Shown: positions 53,475 through 64,000 of the stretch, one piece after another
Layout: every line of letters starts with the position of its first letter
Numbering within the stretch: the first letter of the stretch is position 1
From: Paenibacillus pasadenensis DSM 19293
Lineage (GTDB): Bacteria; Bacillota; Bacilli; Paenibacillales; Paenibacillaceae
Assembly: GCF_000422485.1 (NCBI RefSeq)
Contig: NZ_AULW01000058.1
Coordinates: 1 to 64,000, forward strand
Length of the DNA: 64,000 nucleotides
Direction of reading: 5' to 3'
The notes under the pieces: model-generated
What the model was told of the DNA's origin: nothing
The model's input: the letters and a program-made list of their open reading frames with translations, nothing else
Databases searched by the model: none
Made by a program: the position numbers and the translations under genes

Positions 53475-54017
53475 ATGTCCCGTATTGGTCGAAAACCCAT
53501 TACTGTCCCTAGCGGAGTGAACGTCTCCCTGGACGATACGGTGATCACGGTAAAAGGACCGAAAGGTTCCCTTAGCCGTCCGGTCCATAAAGATATGAAA
53601 GTTAACCTGGAAGAGGGCACGATCCTCGTGGAGCGTCCTTCCGACAACAAGCTGCACCGCTCCTTGCACGGAACGACCCGCAGCATCATCGCGAACATGG
53701 TCAGCGGTGTAACGGATGGCTTCTCCAAAAACCTCGAGCTCGTCGGCGTCGGCTACCGTGCTTCGAAGCAAGGCGAGAAAGTCGTCCTGAACGTCGGCTA
53801 CTCCCACCCGGTTGAAATCGTGCCTGCACAAGGCATCGAGTTCGAAGTCGTGGGCAACAACAAGATCACGGTTCGCGGCATCGACAAAGAGCTTGTCGGC
53901 GCGACAGCGGCTAAGATCCGTGCCGTACGCGAGCCAGAGCCTTACAAAGGCAAAGGCATCAAGTACGAAGGCGAGCGCATCATCCGCAAGGAAGGCAAGG
54001 CCGGCAAGAAAAAGTAA
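53475..54017 (+). CDS. rplF: 50S ribosomal protein L6
   Basis: 180 residues, two similar alpha-beta domains near the sarcin-ricin loop. [15 protein letters not shown] start and [22 protein letters not shown] end. AGGAGGTG precedes the ATG. A 6-bp AGCATG/CATGCT hairpin (54017-54032) starts at the stop codon. Confidence 0.97.
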   Translation: MSRIGRKPITVPSGVNVSLDDTVITVKGPKGSLSRPVHKDMKVNLEEGTILVERPSDNKLHRSLHGTTRSIIANMVSGVTDGFSKNLELVGVGYRASKQGEKVVLNVGYSHPVEIVPAQGIEFEVVGNNKITVRGIDKELVGATAAKIRAVREPEPYKGKGIKYEGERIIRKEGKAGKKK

Positions 54018-54073
54018 GCATGATCGCATGCTGACGATAGCAGCACCACGAACGAAGAAGGGAGGATCCCTCA

Positions 54074-54442
54074 ATGATCACCAAAGGCGACAAAAACAAA
54101 GCCCGTCTGAAACGCCATCTGCGTGTCCGCAAGAAAATCAACGGCACGGTAGAGCGTCCTCGTCTGTCGGTATACCGTTCCTCCAAGCACATCTATGCTC
54201 AACTGATCGACGATGTGGCTGGCGTAACGATCGCATCGGCTTCCACGCTGGACAAAGAGCTTGCTGAGAAAGTGAGCAACGGCGGCAACGTGGAATCCGC
54301 AAAGCTGGTTGGAGAACTGATCGCGAAACGTGCCAAGGAAAAAGGCCACGAAGCGGTTGTCTTCGATCGCGGCGGCTACCTGTACCATGGACGGATTCAA
54401 GCACTGGCTGACGCAGCTCGCGAAGCTGGTCTCCAATTCTAA
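54074..54442 (+). CDS. rplR: 50S ribosomal protein L18
   Basis: 122 residues, 5S rRNA partner. [20 protein letters not shown] and the [25 protein letters not shown] end match. AAGGGAGGA precedes the ATG. Confidence 0.97.
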   Translation: MITKGDKNKARLKRHLRVRKKINGTVERPRLSVYRSSKHIYAQLIDDVAGVTIASASTLDKELAEKVSNGGNVESAKLVGELIAKRAKEKGHEAVVFDRGGYLYHGRIQALADAAREAGLQF

Positions 54443-54468
54443 TTTTCTGACAAGGGAGGTATATCGAC

Positions 54469-54969
54469 TTGCGTATTGATGCAAATGCGCTGGGTGAACT
54501 GCAAGAGAAAGTGGTTCACATCAACCGCGTAGCGAAAGTAGTCAAAGGCGGACGCCGCTTCAGCTTCAGCGCTCTGGTCGTTGTCGGCGACGGCAAAGGC
54601 CATGTAGGCGCCGGCATCGGCAAAGCTCAAGAGGTTCCAGACGCGATCCGCAAAGGGATTGAAGATGCGAAGAAAAACATGATCTCGATCCCGCTCGTGA
54701 ACACGACGATCCCGCACCAAGTGCTCGGTCACTTCGGCGCTGGTCAAGTTCTGCTCAAACCGGCTTCCCAAGGTACCGGCGTTATCGCTGGCGGCCCTGT
54801 GCGTGCCGTGCTCGAGCTGGCAGGAGTCGGCGACATCCTGACCAAATCCCTCGGTTCTTCCAATTCCATGAACATGGTCAACGCAACGCTCGAAGGGCTC
54901 TCCCGCCTGAAACGCGCTGAGGACGTTGCCAAGCTTCGCGGAAAAACGGTTGAAGAGCTGCTGGGTTAA
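54469..54969 (+). CDS. rpsE: 30S ribosomal protein S5
   Basis: 166 residues at the mRNA channel. The loop [19 protein letters not shown], where spectinomycin mutations map, is standard. The start is TTG at 54469 ([11 protein letters not shown]) with AAGGGAGGT 8 nt upstream; no ATG fits the family N terminus. Confidence 0.96.
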   Translation: MRIDANALGELQEKVVHINRVAKVVKGGRRFSFSALVVVGDGKGHVGAGIGKAQEVPDAIRKGIEDAKKNMISIPLVNTTIPHQVLGHFGAGQVLLKPASQGTGVIAGGPVRAVLELAGVGDILTKSLGSSNSMNMVNATLEGLSRLKRAEDVAKLRGKTVEELLG

Positions 54970-54981
54970 GGAGGGAACACG

Positions 54982-55161
54982 ATGGCTAAATTGCAAATCA
55001 CCCTCGTCCGCAGTCTGATCGGCCGCAACGAGAAGCAACGCGCTACAGTCGCGTCGCTCGGTCTTCGCAAGATCCGCCAAACGGTTGTTCATAACGACAG
55101 CCCCGCGATTCGCGGTATGGTGACCCACGTGAGTCACCTGGTTAAAGTGGAAGAAGTATAA
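54982..55161 (+). CDS. rpmD: 50S ribosomal protein L30
   Basis: 59 residues: [21 protein letters not shown]... is typical, ending [10 protein letters not shown]. Too short to stand out by length, but AAGGAGGGA, placed across the rpsE stop, is 5 nt from the ATG and the position between rpsE and rplO is fixed in Bacillales. Confidence 0.96.
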   Translation: MAKLQITLVRSLIGRNEKQRATVASLGLRKIRQTVVHNDSPAIRGMVTHVSHLVKVEEV

Positions 55162-55162
55162 G

Positions 55163-55181
55163 AGACGATCAAGCATCGTCT
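55163..55181 (+). other. hairpin in the rpmD-rplO gap
   Basis: A perfect 7-bp stem AGACGAT / ATCGTCT with loop CAAGC, right after the rpmD stop; no T-run. Confidence 0.45.
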
Positions 55182-55223
55182 ATCCATAGATTTACAAAGA
55201 GCAACAAGGAGGTGCAACGAACG

Positions 55224-55664
55224 ATGAAACTGCATGAACTCAAACCAGCTGAAGGTTCCCGCAAAGCTCCATACCGCAAAGGCCGCGGTATCGGCAGCGG
55301 CAACGGCAAAACCGCAGGCAAAGGCCACAAAGGTCAAAACGCACGTTCCGGCGGCGGCGTCCGTCCGGGCTTCGAAGGCGGTCAAAACCCGCTTTATCGT
55401 CGTCTGCCTAAGCGTGGTTTCAACAATCCTTTCCGCAAAGAGTACGCGATCGTCAACATCGAAGAGCTCAATGTATTTGAAGCTGGCTCCGAAGTTACTC
55501 CGGAAATTCTTGTCGCTAAAGGGATCGTAAAAAATCCTCAAGCCGGCATCAAGATCCTGGGCAACGGCGAAGTAACGGTTAAGCTGACGGTTAAAGCAAA
55601 CAAGTTCTCTCAATCTGCGGTAGAGAAAATCCAGGCTGCCGGCGGTCAAACCGAGGTGATCTAA
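55224..55664 (+). CDS. rplO: 50S ribosomal protein L15
   Basis: 146 residues. Basic Gly-rich N terminus ([19 protein letters not shown]) that threads through 23S rRNA, and a globular C-terminal part. ATG 55224 behind AAGGAGG. The stop abuts the secY start. Confidence 0.97.
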   Translation: MKLHELKPAEGSRKAPYRKGRGIGSGNGKTAGKGHKGQNARSGGGVRPGFEGGQNPLYRRLPKRGFNNPFRKEYAIVNIEELNVFEAGSEVTPEILVAKGIVKNPQAGIKILGNGEVTVKLTVKANKFSQSAVEKIQAAGGQTEVI

Positions 55665-56966
55665 TTGTTCAAGACGGTTTCAAACATTTGGAAAGTGGAG
55701 GACCTCCGGCGGAGAATCCTCTTTACCCTTTTCATTTTGCTTGTATACCGCATCGGTTCCTTCATTCCGGTGCCCAACATCGACAAGGACGTCTTCACCC
55801 AACTTGACAACTCAGGCTCAGATCTTTTTGGCTTGCTGAACACGTTCTCGGGCGGCGCGCTCTTCCAATTCTCGATCTTCGCGATCGGCATCATGCCGTA
55901 CATTACGGCGTCGATCATTGTCCAGCTGCTTTCGATGGATGTCATTCCTAAGTTCGCAGAATGGGCAAAAGAAGGCGAGAACGGAAAGCGCAAGCTGGCG
56001 CAGATCACTCGCTACGGTACGATTGGGTTGGGTCTTGTCCAGGGTTTTGCAACAGCAGTTGGTTTCAACCGCATGTACAACTACCAGATGGTTCAAGACG
56101 CGAACTTCGCGGTATACGCGATGATCGCGATTGTCCTGACGGCAGGTACGGCATTCCTGATGTGGCTCGGAGAGCAGATTACGGAACGCGGCATCGGCAA
56201 CGGCATCTCGGTGATTATCTTCGCGGGTATCATCGCTGGCCTGCCGGGCCATATCCGCAAAATCTACACGACGTACTTCGTCGATAAGACGGACCAGGTA
56301 TTCCTGGGCGTCCTCCAGGTGCTGGCCATTCTGGTTGGGATCATCCTCATGATTATCGGCGTCATCATCGTCCAGCAAGGGATTCGCAAAATCCCGGTGC
56401 AATACGCGAAGCGTGTTGTCGGACGCAAGATGTACGGCGGCCAATCGACGCACATTCCGCTCAAAGTGAATGGCGCGGGCGTTATCCCGGTTATCTTCGC
56501 GATCTCGCTGCTGATGTTCCCGTCCACAATTGCGCAGTTCTGGGCCAGCCACGACTGGGCTCAATGGATCATCACCCACCTCGCACCGGATAAGGCGCTT
56601 GGAATGGTGATCTATGTTATACTGATTATCGGCTTCACCTTCTTCTACACCTTCGTGCAGATCAATCCTGTACAGATGGCGGACCAGATGAAGAAGAATG
56701 GCGGCTACATCCCTGGCGTTCGTCCGGGCAAGCCTACCTCGAGCTACATTACCCGCGTCATGTCGAGAATCACGTTGTTCGGGGCGCTGTTCCTGGCCAT
56801 CATCTCGATCCTGCCGGTGTTCTTCGGCTCGTTGTTCGGTCTTGACCGCACGATTCAGCTCGGCGGTACTTCGCTGCTGATCGTTGTCGGCGTCGCGCTC
56901 GACACGATGAAGCAGATCGAGAGCCAGCTGATCAAGCGTCACTACAAAGGGTTCATCAATAAATAA
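55665..56966 (+). CDS. secY: preprotein translocase subunit SecY
   Basis: 433 residues with ten membrane helices, the channel of the Sec translocon. Signatures: YRIGSFIPVPNID, the GGALFQFSIFAIGIMPYITASI plug and helix region, and the cytosolic loop with RGIGNGISVIIFAGI. TTG start directly after the rplO stop, with GAGGTGA inside rplO, implying tight coupling. Confidence 0.97.
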   Translation: MFKTVSNIWKVEDLRRRILFTLFILLVYRIGSFIPVPNIDKDVFTQLDNSGSDLFGLLNTFSGGALFQFSIFAIGIMPYITASIIVQLLSMDVIPKFAEWAKEGENGKRKLAQITRYGTIGLGLVQGFATAVGFNRMYNYQMVQDANFAVYAMIAIVLTAGTAFLMWLGEQITERGIGNGISVIIFAGIIAGLPGHIRKIYTTYFVDKTDQVFLGVLQVLAILVGIILMIIGVIIVQQGIRKIPVQYAKRVVGRKMYGGQSTHIPLKVNGAGVIPVIFAISLLMFPSTIAQFWASHDWAQWIITHLAPDKALGMVIYVILIIGFTFFYTFVQINPVQMADQMKKNGGYIPGVRPGKPTSSYITRVMSRITLFGALFLAIISILPVFFGSLFGLDRTIQLGGTSLLIVVGVALDTMKQIESQLIKRHYKGFINK

Positions 56967-57037
56967 CACGAGGCTTCGAACGGGCGGCTTGACGGCTCCA
57001 CTTGGGGAGCTGCAGGTCAGCCCGCGCGTGCCTATAG

Positions 57038-58467
<1,430 letters not shown>

Positions 58468-58471
58468 GGTC

Positions 58472-58777
58472 TTGGATCCGCTTGCTCAGATCGGACGCCT
58501 GGTCAAAGTGCTTCGAGGCAAGGACGAGGGCAGCCATGCGGTCATCATCGGCGTCTTGGACGAGAAATTCGTCCTGATCGCGGATGGAGACGGGCGTCGC
58601 TTCGACTCGCCGAAGAAGAAGAACATGCAGCATCTTCAGTTACTTCCGGCTCTCAGCAGCGAAGTTTCGGACAGCATGTCCGAGACGGGCCGGGTGACCA
58701 ACGCCAAGCTAAGATTCGCCATACAGAAGTACACAAGCCGAAAGGAGAATGAGGATGGCCAAGGAAGACGTCATTGA
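58472..58777 (+). CDS. KOW-domain RNA-binding protein (YbzG-like)
   Basis: 101 residues with an N-terminal KOW-type motif ([21 protein letters not shown]), as in L14e-like YbzG proteins found between map and infA in Bacillales. The second half is polar, without known motifs. TTG start 4 nt after map; the reading continues 23 nt into infA, so the genes are translationally linked. Function not known. Confidence 0.8.
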   Translation: MDPLAQIGRLVKVLRGKDEGSHAVIIGVLDEKFVLIADGDGRRFDSPKKKNMQHLQLLPALSSEVSDSMSETGRVTNAKLRFAIQKYTSRKENEDGQGRRH

Positions 58778-58970
58778 AGTCGAAGGTACGGTAATCGAGC
58801 CGTTGCCAAATGCCATGTTCAAGGTTGAACTGGAGAACGGCCACCAGATTCTCGCTCATGTATCCGGCAAGCTCAGAATGCACTTTATCCGTATTCTGAC
58901 CGGAGACAAAGTGGTTATCCAGTTGTCGCCTTACGATCTGTCCAGAGGACGCATCACCTATCGGAAGTAG
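58755..58970 (+). CDS. infA: translation initiation factor IF-1
   Basis: 71 residues, one S1-type OB fold, A-site binder during initiation. [13 protein letters not shown] and [16 protein letters not shown] match. ATG 58755 is 7 nt after AAAGGAG; the ATG at 58749 lies too close. Its start overlaps the KOW gene. Confidence 0.97.
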   Translation: MAKEDVIEVEGTVIEPLPNAMFKVELENGHQILAHVSGKLRMHFIRILTGDKVVIQLSPYDLSRGRITYRK

Positions 58971-59005
58971 GCCTCGTGCCTGCAGAGGAAGGATTCGGGA
59001 GGTAA

Positions 59006-59125
<120 letters not shown>

Positions 59126-59143
59126 GAAGGGAGGAAACGATTC

Positions 59144-59512
59144 ATGGCACGTATTGCTGGTGTAGACTTGCCGCGCGACAAGCGCGTTGAAATCGCGCTC
59201 CAATACATCTTCGGTATTGGCAAGACGACGGCTCAGAAAATTCTGGCCGAAACGGGCGTCAGCGCTGCGACTCGCGTACGCGACCTCACGGAAGACGAAG
59301 TGAGCAAGCTGCGTGAAGTCATCGACAAATCCGTCAAAGTGGAAGGCGATCTCCGCCGCGAGATTTCCCTCAACATCAAGCGCCTCGTCGAAATCGGATG
59401 CTATCGCGGTATCCGTCACCGTCGCGGCCTGCCGGTTCGCGGACAACGCACGAAGACGAATGCGCGCACGCGCAAAGGTCCTCGTCGTACGGTAGCGAAC
59501 AAGAAGAAATAA
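59144..59512 (+). CDS. rpsM: 30S ribosomal protein S13
   Basis: 122 residues in the 30S head; contacts L5 and P-site t[22 protein letters not shown] start, helix-two-turn-helix [12 protein letters not shown], and [15 protein letters not shown] tail. AAGGGAGGA precedes the ATG. Confidence 0.97.
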   Translation: MARIAGVDLPRDKRVEIALQYIFGIGKTTAQKILAETGVSAATRVRDLTEDEVSKLREVIDKSVKVEGDLRREISLNIKRLVEIGCYRGIRHRRGLPVRGQRTKTNARTRKGPRRTVANKKK

Positions 59513-59531
59513 CAAGGGGGGATAACGAACA

Positions 59532-59927
59532 ATGGCTAAAGCTAAAAAAGTCGTACGTACGAAACGTCGCGATCGGAAAAACGTCGAGTCCGGCGTTGCC
59601 CACATCCGCTCGACGTTCAACAATACGATCGTTACGATCACGGATCCGCACGGCAATGCGATCTCCTGGGCGAGCTCCGGCAATCTTGGTTACAAGGGCT
59701 CCCGCAAAAGCACGCCTTTCGCCGCTCAAATGGCTGCCGAAGCCGCTGCGAAAGCCGCTATGGAGCATGGCATGAAAGCCGTCGAGGTTATGGTTAAAGG
59801 TCCGGGCGCAGGCCGCGAAGCCGCGATCCGTTCCCTTCAAGCCGCTGGCCTTGAAGTCAACCTGATCAAAGACGTAACGCCGGTTCCTCACAACGGCTGC
59901 CGTCCGCCGAAACGCCGTCGCGTATAG
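59532..59927 (+). CDS. rpsK: 30S ribosomal protein S11
   Basis: 131 residues near the platform. [15 protein letters not shown] and the [15 protein letters not shown] end are typical; the NG pair is the site that deamidates to isoaspartate in E. coli S11. AAGGGGG lies upstream. Confidence 0.97.
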   Translation: MAKAKKVVRTKRRDRKNVESGVAHIRSTFNNTIVTITDPHGNAISWASSGNLGYKGSRKSTPFAAQMAAEAAAKAAMEHGMKAVEVMVKGPGAGREAAIRSLQAAGLEVNLIKDVTPVPHNGCRPPKRRRV

Positions 59928-60056
59928 TTCGTCGAAGTCTGTGGTATCAAATTGCGACAACTTGTGAATAATGGTTGTGAAGGTTTGGCATACTACAAGA
60001 TTTGACGCCATGGAACGTTATAGATACGGAGCGACGTTTTGAAGGAGGGTACACTA

Positions 60057-61001
60057 GTGATTGAGATCGAAAAGCCGAAAATCGAAACCGTAGAGCTGAG
60101 TGACGATGGAGCATATGGCCGATTTGTCGTCGAGCCTCTCGAACGGGGCTACGGGACGACTCTCGGAAACTCGCTTCGCCGCATTCTGCTCTCGTCGCTT
60201 CCCGGCGCGGCAGTGACGTCCGTTCAGATTGACGGAGTGCTTCACGAGTTTTCCACGGTTCCAGGAGTCATGGAAGACGTGACCGAAATGATCCTGAACC
60301 TGAAGGGCCTGTCGCTCAAAATCCATTCCGACGAAGAGAAGGTACTGGAAATTGACGCAGAAGGCGAAGGGAACGTTACCGCGGGCGACATCCGTGCGGA
60401 CAGCGATGTCGAGATTCTCAGCCCTGATCTTCATATCGCAACCTTAGCTTCCGGCGCACGGCTCCATATGAGGATTTTCGCCAATCGCGGCCGCGGTTAT
60501 GTGCAAGCCGACCGCAACAAACGCGAAGACCAGCCGATTGGCGTCATTCCTGTTGATTCGATCTACACGCCAATTACCCGTGTCAACTATAGCGTCGAAA
60601 ACACTCGCGTCGGCCAAGTCACCAACTATGACAAGCTGACGCTTGAAGTGTGGACCGATGGCAGCATCCGTCCGGAAGAGGCCGTAAGCCTCGGCGCTAA
60701 GATCCTGACCGAGCATTTGGACTTGTTCGTCGGACTGACCGATGAAGCCAAAGACGCGGAAATTATGGTTGAGAAGGAAGAGGACAAAAAGGAAAAGGTT
60801 CTCGAGATGACGATCGAGGAGCTGGACCTGTCCGTTCGTTCCTACAACTGTCTCAAACGTGCAGGCATCAATACCGTGCAAGAGCTGACCATGAAAACCG
60901 AAGAAGACATGATGAAGGTCCGCAACCTGGGCCGCAAGTCTTTGGAGGAAGTTCAAGAGAAGCTCGAAGAACTCGGTTTGGGCCTCCGCACAGAAGAATA
61001 G
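60057..61001 (+). CDS. rpoA: DNA-directed RNA polymerase subunit alpha
   Basis: 314 residues. N-terminal dimerisation domain ([23 protein letters not shown]), flexible linker, and the C-terminal domain with helix-hairpin-helix ([26 protein letters not shown]) that binds UP elements. The GTG at 60057 is chosen for [13 protein letters not shown] and AAGGAGGG at the right distance. The 129-nt gap before it shows no clear promoter. Confidence 0.97.
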   Translation: MIEIEKPKIETVELSDDGAYGRFVVEPLERGYGTTLGNSLRRILLSSLPGAAVTSVQIDGVLHEFSTVPGVMEDVTEMILNLKGLSLKIHSDEEKVLEIDAEGEGNVTAGDIRADSDVEILSPDLHIATLASGARLHMRIFANRGRGYVQADRNKREDQPIGVIPVDSIYTPITRVNYSVENTRVGQVTNYDKLTLEVWTDGSIRPEEAVSLGAKILTEHLDLFVGLTDEAKDAEIMVEKEEDKKEKVLEMTIEELDLSVRSYNCLKRAGINTVQELTMKTEEDMMKVRNLGRKSLEEVQEKLEELGLGLRTEE

Positions 61002-61020
61002 CATCAAGGAGGGGAAATCG

Positions 61021-61386
61021 ATGGCATACTCGAAACTGGGACGCGACGCAAGCGCTCGGAAAGCTCTGTTCCGTGACCTTGTGACCGACCTTTTCCTGTA
61101 CGAGCGCATTCAAACGACGGAGGCGAAAGCCAAAGAAGTGCGTTCGATCGCAGAGAAACTCATTACGAAGGCAAAGCGCGGAGATCTCCACGCTCGTCGT
61201 CAAGTGGCCGCTTACGTGCGCCGCGAGACGATCGACGGAGAGCAGGACGCGATCCAAAAGCTGTTTGGCGAACTGGCGGGCCGTTACACGGAGCGCGCAG
61301 GCGGTTACACCCGGATCCTCAAGCTGGGACCTCGTCGCGGCGACTCTGCGCCTATGGTCTACCTGGAACTGGTTGACCGCGCTTAA
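61021..61386 (+). CDS. rplQ: 50S ribosomal protein L17
   Basis: 121 residues at the tunnel exit. [20 protein letters not shown] start, [12 protein letters not shown], and [16 protein letters not shown] end. AAGGAGGGG precedes the ATG. Last gene of the S10-spc-alpha array. Confidence 0.97.
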   Translation: MAYSKLGRDASARKALFRDLVTDLFLYERIQTTEAKAKEVRSIAEKLITKAKRGDLHARRQVAAYVRRETIDGEQDAIQKLFGELAGRYTERAGGYTRILKLGPRRGDSAPMVYLELVDRA

Positions 61387-61416
61387 TCCAGCGACTGCCG
61401 CCCGCGGGCAGCAGGC

Positions 61417-61447
61417 AAAAGGTGGACCGATGAGGCCACCTTTTTTC
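61417..61447 (+). terminator. terminator after rplQ
   Basis: AAAAGGTGG / CCACCTTTTTT with a 10-nt loop and a long T-run, ending the ribosomal array. Confidence 0.85.
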
Positions 61448-61512
61448 TTTTGTCCATAATCGGGTTCATGGACAAGCTCAAGGAGTAGATTGCAGCAAGG
61501 AGAGAATGCGGC

Positions 61513-62268
61513 TTGCGAAACATTCGGATGAAGATCGCCTACGATGGAACTCGCTACAACGGATTCCAGACGCAGCCGGGAGGCAACACGATCCAGGACA
61601 TCATCGAGTCGGCGATCGAGACGCTCACCGGAACCCGGACGAGGATCATCGGATCCGGAAGGACGGATGCGCGCGTGCATGCGGAGGGCCAAGTTTTCAA
61701 TTTCCATACCGACTCCCGAATCGCGGTCGAACGGTGGGCGCTTGCGCTCAACAGCCGTCTGCCCGAAGATATTCGGGTCGTGGAGTCGGCGGCGGAAGTT
61801 CCCGATGCTTTTCATTCCCGGTTCTCGGCCAAGCGCAAGACGTACCGCTACTCGATCTGCACGGGAAAGTTCCACGACGTGTTTCGCCGGAACTTCGAAT
61901 TCCATCATCCTTCCCCCAAGCTGGATGTCGCTGCGATGCGCGAGGCTCTCCGTCATTTGCAAGGCGAGCATGACTTCACCTCGTTCACGACCAATCATGC
62001 CGACGAGAAGTCTCACGTGAGGACGATATACAGCGCTGTGCTGAAGGAAGAGGAAAAGCGGCTGGAGCTTTATTTGACGGGCAACGGCTTCCTTTACAAT
62101 ATGGTGCGGATCATAGCCGGCACGCTCATCCATGTCGGACAAGGCAAGATTGCCCCGGCTGCGATTCCAGGCATGCTGCAGGGACGGAATCGTCTGCTGG
62201 CGGGACCGACTGCGGTCGCTCACGGACTGACGTTGATCAATGTCGAATATGGCGATGCGGAGAAGTAA
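61513..62268 (+). CDS. truA: tRNA pseudouridine(38-40) synthase TruA
   Basis: 251 residues. The catalytic aspartate D52 lies in SGRTDARVHA; KTYRYSI and the NGFLYNMVRIIAG block are conserved. TTG start with AAGGAGAG 7 nt upstream. In many Bacillales the ECF transporter genes ecfA1-ecfA2-ecfT lie between rplQ and truA; here they are absent. Confidence 0.95.
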   Translation: MRNIRMKIAYDGTRYNGFQTQPGGNTIQDIIESAIETLTGTRTRIIGSGRTDARVHAEGQVFNFHTDSRIAVERWALALNSRLPEDIRVVESAAEVPDAFHSRFSAKRKTYRYSICTGKFHDVFRRNFEFHHPSPKLDVAAMREALRHLQGEHDFTSFTTNHADEKSHVRTIYSAVLKEEEKRLELYLTGNGFLYNMVRIIAGTLIHVGQGKIAPAAIPGMLQGRNRLLAGPTAVAHGLTLINVEYGDAEK

Positions 62269-62274
62269 AAATCC

Positions 62275-62303
62275 TTGCGCTGGGCTCTCCTTTATTGTAA
62301 TAT
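62275..62303 (+). promoter_or_regulatory. promoter of rplM-rpsI
   Basis: TTGCGC (62275-62280), 17 bp, TAATAT (62298-62303), just after truA. Confidence 0.75.
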
Positions 62304-62307
62304 ATAA

Positions 62308-62458
62308 CTTGTGCTTTCTTATTGGCTCTCCCACAGCCCCGCATAAGAATTGCACCTACATCCATGAAATAGGCAAGACAAGCAGCATCCAACATGACTA
62401 CGAACTGTAACCGAAGATTGACCATAAACGAAAGCCAACCATTGAAGGAGGATCTCCC
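62308..62458 (+). promoter_or_regulatory. probable L13 leader
   Basis: A 150-nt leader lies between the promoter and rplM. L13 autoregulatory leaders are known here in Firmicutes. I see no strong terminator stem and did not match the consensus base by base, so the call rests mainly on position. Confidence 0.35.
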
Positions 62459-62896
62459 ATGCGCACCACTTATATGGCGAAGACGAACGAAGTCCAACGC
62501 AACTGGCACGTCGTCGACGCATCCGGCCAAACGCTCGGCCGTCTGGCCAGCGAAGTCGCCAGCCTGATCCGCGGCAAGCACAAGCCTCAATTCACGCCTC
62601 ACGTTGACACGGGCGATTTCGTCGTCGTCATCAACGCAGAGAAGATCGTCCTGACGGGCAACAAATGGAATGACAAGAACTACTACCGTCACTCCATGCA
62701 TCCGGGCGGCCTGAAAGTTACGCCTGCCAAAGATCAGCTGAAAAAGAAGCCGGAATCCCTTGTGGAATATGCGGTACACGGCATGCTGCCGAAAAACCGT
62801 CTGGGCGACAAAATGAAGCTGAAGCTGAAAGTATACGCTGGTTCGGAGCATCCGCACCAAGCTCAAAATCCGGTAGCTTACGAGCTGCGCGGTTAA
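62459..62896 (+). CDS. rplM: 50S ribosomal protein L13
   Basis: 145 residues, an early assembly protein. [21 protein letters not shown] and [17 protein letters not shown] are typical. AAGGAGGA precedes the ATG. Pairs with rpsI as usual. Confidence 0.97.
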   Translation: MRTTYMAKTNEVQRNWHVVDASGQTLGRLASEVASLIRGKHKPQFTPHVDTGDFVVVINAEKIVLTGNKWNDKNYYRHSMHPGGLKVTPAKDQLKKKPESLVEYAVHGMLPKNRLGDKMKLKLKVYAGSEHPHQAQNPVAYELRG

Positions 62897-62914
62897 TCGA
62901 AGGAGGACCCTACA

Positions 62915-63307
62915 ATGGCTCAAGTCCAATACTATGGCACTGGTCGTCGTAAACACTCCGTAGCACGCGTACGTCTCGTGCCGGGTGAAGGACGCATCAT
63001 CATCAACAAGCGCGAGCTGGACGAGTACTTCGGTCTCGAAACGCTCAAGCTGATCGTGAAGCAACCGCTCGTTCTGACCGAAACTGTCGGCAAATACGAC
63101 ATCATCGTACTTGCGCATGGCGGAGGCACTTCCGGCCAAGCTGGCGCGATTCGTCACGGCATCTCCCGCGCTCTGCTGAAGGCAGATCCGGAGTTCCGTC
63201 CATCTCTGAAGCGCGCTGGTTTCCTGACGCGCGACCCACGTATGAAAGAACGGAAGAAATACGGCCTGAAAGCAGCTCGCCGTGCTCCTCAGTTCTCCAA
63301 ACGTTAA
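62915..63307 (+). CDS. rpsI: 30S ribosomal protein S9
   Basis: 130 residues. [19 protein letters not shown] start and a C-terminal tail ending KR that touches P-site tRNA. AAGGAGGACC precedes the ATG. Confidence 0.97.
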   Translation: MAQVQYYGTGRRKHSVARVRLVPGEGRIIINKRELDEYFGLETLKLIVKQPLVLTETVGKYDIIVLAHGGGTSGQAGAIRHGISRALLKADPEFRPSLKRAGFLTRDPRMKERKKYGLKAARRAPQFSKR

Positions 63308-63317
63308 TCGAACGTAC

Positions 63318-63350
63318 AGCCTTTCCCGATTCATCGGGAAAGGCTTTTTC
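63318..63350 (+). terminator. terminator after rpsI
   Basis: A perfect 13-bp stem AGCCTTTCCCGAT / ATCGGGAAAGGCT followed by TTTTTC. Confidence 0.93.
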
Positions 63351-63354
63351 TTTT

Positions 63355-63383
63355 TCGACAGGGTTTTATGGGCAGGCTATAAT
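63355..63383 (+). promoter_or_regulatory. promoter of the nucleoside hydrolase gene
   Basis: TCGACA (63355-63360), 17 bp, perfect TATAAT (63378-63383). Confidence 0.72.
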
Positions 63384-63441
63384 AAGACAGGATGCAGTCT
63401 TGTCCTTTTGCGAACGACCAACATCACGGGAGGTACATACG

Positions 63442-64000
63442 ATGACAAAAGCTTTGCCGGTTTATTTCAACCATGACGGAGGCGTAGACGACCTCGTCTC
63501 GCTTTTTCTTTTGCTGCAGATGGAGCAAGTCGACCTGATCGGAGTGTCGGTCATTGATGCGGACTGTTATGTCGAGCCAGCCGTTTCCGCCAGTCGCAAG
63601 ATCATCGACCGTTACGGGCGTGCCGAGCTCAAGGGACTTGAAGTGGCGCGCAGCAATTCGAGGGGGAAAAATCCGTTTCCGAAAGACTGGAGGATGCATG
63701 CGTTCTATGTCGACGCGCTGCCGCTGCTCAACGAGCGCTCCGATGTCGTGACGAAGGAAGCCGCCAAGCCGGCGCATCTGGATTTGATCGAAAAGGTGTC
63801 GAAGTGCCCGGAAAAGGCGACGCTGCTGTTCACCGGCCCGCTTACCGACCTGGCTCGCGCGCTGGACGCCGATCCTTCGATCGAAGCCAAGATCGAGAAG
63901 CTGTACTGGATGGGCGGAACGTTCCTCCCGGACGGGAACGTGCATGAACCGGAGCATGACGGAACGGCGGAGTGGAACGCGTTCTGGGATCCGGAGGCGG
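63442..64000 (+). CDS. nucleoside hydrolase, IUNH family (partial, runs off the window)
   Basis: The first 186 codons are seen; no stop before the window end. Splits ribonucleosides into base and ribose. The calcium-binding loop NHDGGVDD (N10, D12, D16, D17) matches the family DxDxxxDD except that the first Asp is Asn, while the general-base Asp (D12) and the DD pair are kept. FTGPLTDLARAL and the YWMGGTF segment are also typical. GGGAGGTA is 6 nt before the ATG. Substrate range (purine, pyrimidine or both) cannot be told. It has its own promoter and is unlinked to the ribosomal genes. Confidence 0.88.
   Translation, partial: MTKALPVYFNHDGGVDDLVSLFLLLQMEQVDLIGVSVIDADCYVEPAVSASRKIIDRYGRAELKGLEVARSNSRGKNPFPKDWRMHAFYVDALPLLNERSDVVTKEAAKPAHLDLIEKVSKCPEKATLLFTGPLTDLARALDADPSIEAKIEKLYWMGGTFLPDGNVHEPEHDGTAEWNAFWDPEA

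Overview
The window looks like the main ribosomal-protein and transcription-machinery locus of a GC-rich member of the Paenibacillaceae (Paenibacillus, Cohnella or a close relative). Evidence: gene order follows the Bacillales pattern (5S rRNA, ctsR-mcsA-mcsB-clpC, radA-disA, yacL-type PIN/TRAM gene, ispDF, gltX-cysES, mrnC-rlmB-yacP-sigH, rpmG-secE-nusG, rplKAJL, rpoBC, str, S10, spc and alpha operons, rplM-rpsI). Shine-Dalgarno sites are strong (AAGGAGG type), TTG and GTG starts are common, and most third codon positions are G or C. The genus is inferred from content; the sequence alone does not prove it.

Layout. 1-240: end of an rRNA operon (5S rRNA and terminator). 328-2809: a PLP-dependent threonine aldolase-type lyase and an Eis-like acetyltransferase. 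2896-7756: the CtsR-controlled protein quality-control operon with a clear CtsR operator. 7835-15524: an accessory block absent from the usual clpC-radA junction. It holds a small membrane gene, a sulfonate/taurine-type ABC transporter with a flavin monooxygenase, a 52-residue membrane protein and a two-component system. 15655-20797: radA, disA, pssA, a Cys-rich small protein and the PIN/TRAM gene. 20844-28939: isoprenoid genes, gltX, a cysteine T-box with cysE-cysS, RNA-maturation genes and sigH. 29271-45940: secE-nusG, L11/L1, L10/L12, rpoB-rpoC and the str operon. 46299-61386: one long S10-spc-alpha array. 61513-64000: truA, rplM-rpsI and the start of a nucleoside hydrolase gene that runs off the end.

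How the genes work together. McsB (with McsA) phosphorylates arginines, inactivating CtsR and marking proteins for ClpC-ClpP. The sulfonate block would import organosulfur compounds and oxidatively release sulfite; cysE-cysS then link sulfur supply to cysteine and Cys-tRNA under T-box control. The remainder builds ribosomes, RNA polymerase and the Sec translocon, with autoregulatory leaders in several gaps (L10 leader recognised; L1, L13, rpoB and rpsL leaders inferred).

Most of the window is conserved housekeeping DNA. The least explained parts are the ssuA leader (an operator-like site and two terminator-like stems, no riboswitch class recognised), the pssA promoter whose -10 element lies inside a perfect inverted repeat, the small membrane gene whose ribosome site is buried in a neighbouring terminator stem, and structured leaders before rpoB and rpsL. 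I saw no tRNA gene, CRISPR array, insertion sequence or prophage.
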